Positions 6,813 through 7,231 of a stretch of 7,231 nucleotides of DNA are shown in pieces. The position numbers and the translations under genes are program-made. Every line of letters begins with the position of its first letter. Within the stretch, counting starts at the first letter, position 1. A model generated the notes under the pieces. The model worked only from the letters and a program-made list of their open reading frames with translations. It was not told where the DNA came from and searched no databases. Source of the stretch: an uncultured Thermoanaerobacteraceae bacterium (GTDB lineage Bacteria; Bacillota; DSM-12270; Thermacetogeniales; Thermacetogeniaceae); contig CALGIY010000197.1 of assembly GCA_937914965.1 (NCBI GenBank), positions 1 through 7,231 of the forward strand. Reading direction: 5' to 3'.

Positions 6813-6878
6813 AAGAGACAACACCTATGGGGAAATGCCGGACCCTCATTATGACTGATTTATTAAGGGGGCAAGTAA

Positions 6879-7231
6879 GTGTTTTCTACAGCTAAGTTTC
6901 ATCTAAGAAACCTTTTTATCTTTTTGATTATTTCAGCGCTTCTGGCAGGTTGTGCCCGCCCTAATCCTGCAAACACCATCAATATAGCGGGCTCTACTTC
7001 GGTTCAACCCCTTTCAGAAGAGCTGGCCAATGCCTTTATGAAAGAGAATCCGAAGCTCTCCGTCAATGTGGCAGGAGGTGGTTCCAGTGCCGGGATTAAG
7101 GCAGCGGTGGAGGGGACTGCAGATATCGGGGCATCCTCTCGGAGATTGAAAGCTGAAGAAAAGGACGGGCTCAAGGAGATCTCCATCGCTCTTGATGGGA
7201 TCGCTCTGGTGGTCAATCCAGACAACCCGGT
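6879..7231 (+). CDS. pstS: Phosphate ABC transporter substrate-binding lipoprotein PstS, 5' part
   Basis: This is the extracellular phosphate-binding protein of the Pst importer. GTG 6879 is the start, with AAGGGGG (6865-6871) seven bases upstream. The lipoprotein signal has a hydrophobic core (LFIFLIISALLAG) and lipobox LAGC with Cys25, so the protein is membrane-anchored. The mature part begins with the family pattern NIAGSTSVQPLSEELANAF, then VAGGGSSAGIKAAVEGTADIGASSR. The AGSTS and GSSAG stretches supply backbone and serine ligands to phosphate in PstS structures. IALDGIALVVNP at the window edge is also typical. About 117 codons are present, and the rest lies beyond 7231. The gene is 4.2 kb downstream of phoU, with the osmolyte importer in between. 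pstC and pstA would be expected next. Confidence 0.95.
   Translation, partial: MFSTAKFHLRNLFIFLIISALLAGCARPNPANTINIAGSTSVQPLSEELANAFMKENPKLSVNVAGGGSSAGIKAAVEGTADIGASSRRLKAEEKDGLKEISIALDGIALVVNPDNP

Overview
The window suggests a Gram-positive, Clostridia-type Firmicute, possibly of the Peptococcaceae or a similar anaerobic lineage. This is an inference from the PhoR/Pst/PhoU protein types, the G-rich Shine-Dalgarno sites, GTG/TTG starts, two lipoboxes and the mixed base composition. No marker gene fixes the taxon. All genes read on the + strand.

Layout. (1) 1-2657 is a phosphate-signalling block: the 3' part of a PhoR-type sensor histidine kinase, then pstB (phosphate ABC ATPase, overlapping phoR by 11 bases), then phoU (19 bases further on). 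(2) 2658-3291 is 634 bases without a convincing gene. It holds a good extended -10 promoter inside an inverted repeat, several stem-loops including a nested one at 3018-3058, and a 10-bp tandem repeat. (3) 3292-6682 is a four-gene OpuC/OsmU-type compatible-solute ABC importer in the order permease, lipoprotein binding protein, CBS-domain ATPase, permease, closed by a strong intrinsic terminator at 6725-6761. (4) From 6879 the start of pstS (phosphate-binding lipoprotein) runs off the end of the window.

How the parts work together. PstS, PstB and the PstC/PstA permeases (not in this window) form the high-affinity phosphate importer. PhoU and PhoR link its activity to expression of the Pho regulon. 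The osmolyte importer would take up quaternary ammonium compounds such as glycine betaine, carnitine or choline. It sits between phoU and pstS, is visibly more A/T-rich in sampled blocks, and has its own promoter candidate and terminator, so it looks like a cassette inserted into a Pho/Pst locus.

Two reading-frame breaks stand out. The ATPase gene has an in-frame TAA (4981-4983) just before Walker A, and no usable start after it keeps Walker A. The PhoR HAMP region appears to change frame near base 47. Both could be real lesions or sequence errors. I see no CRISPR array, tRNA, rRNA, transposase or previously undescribed protein system. The most unexplained sequence is the structured 2.8-3.3 kb leader.
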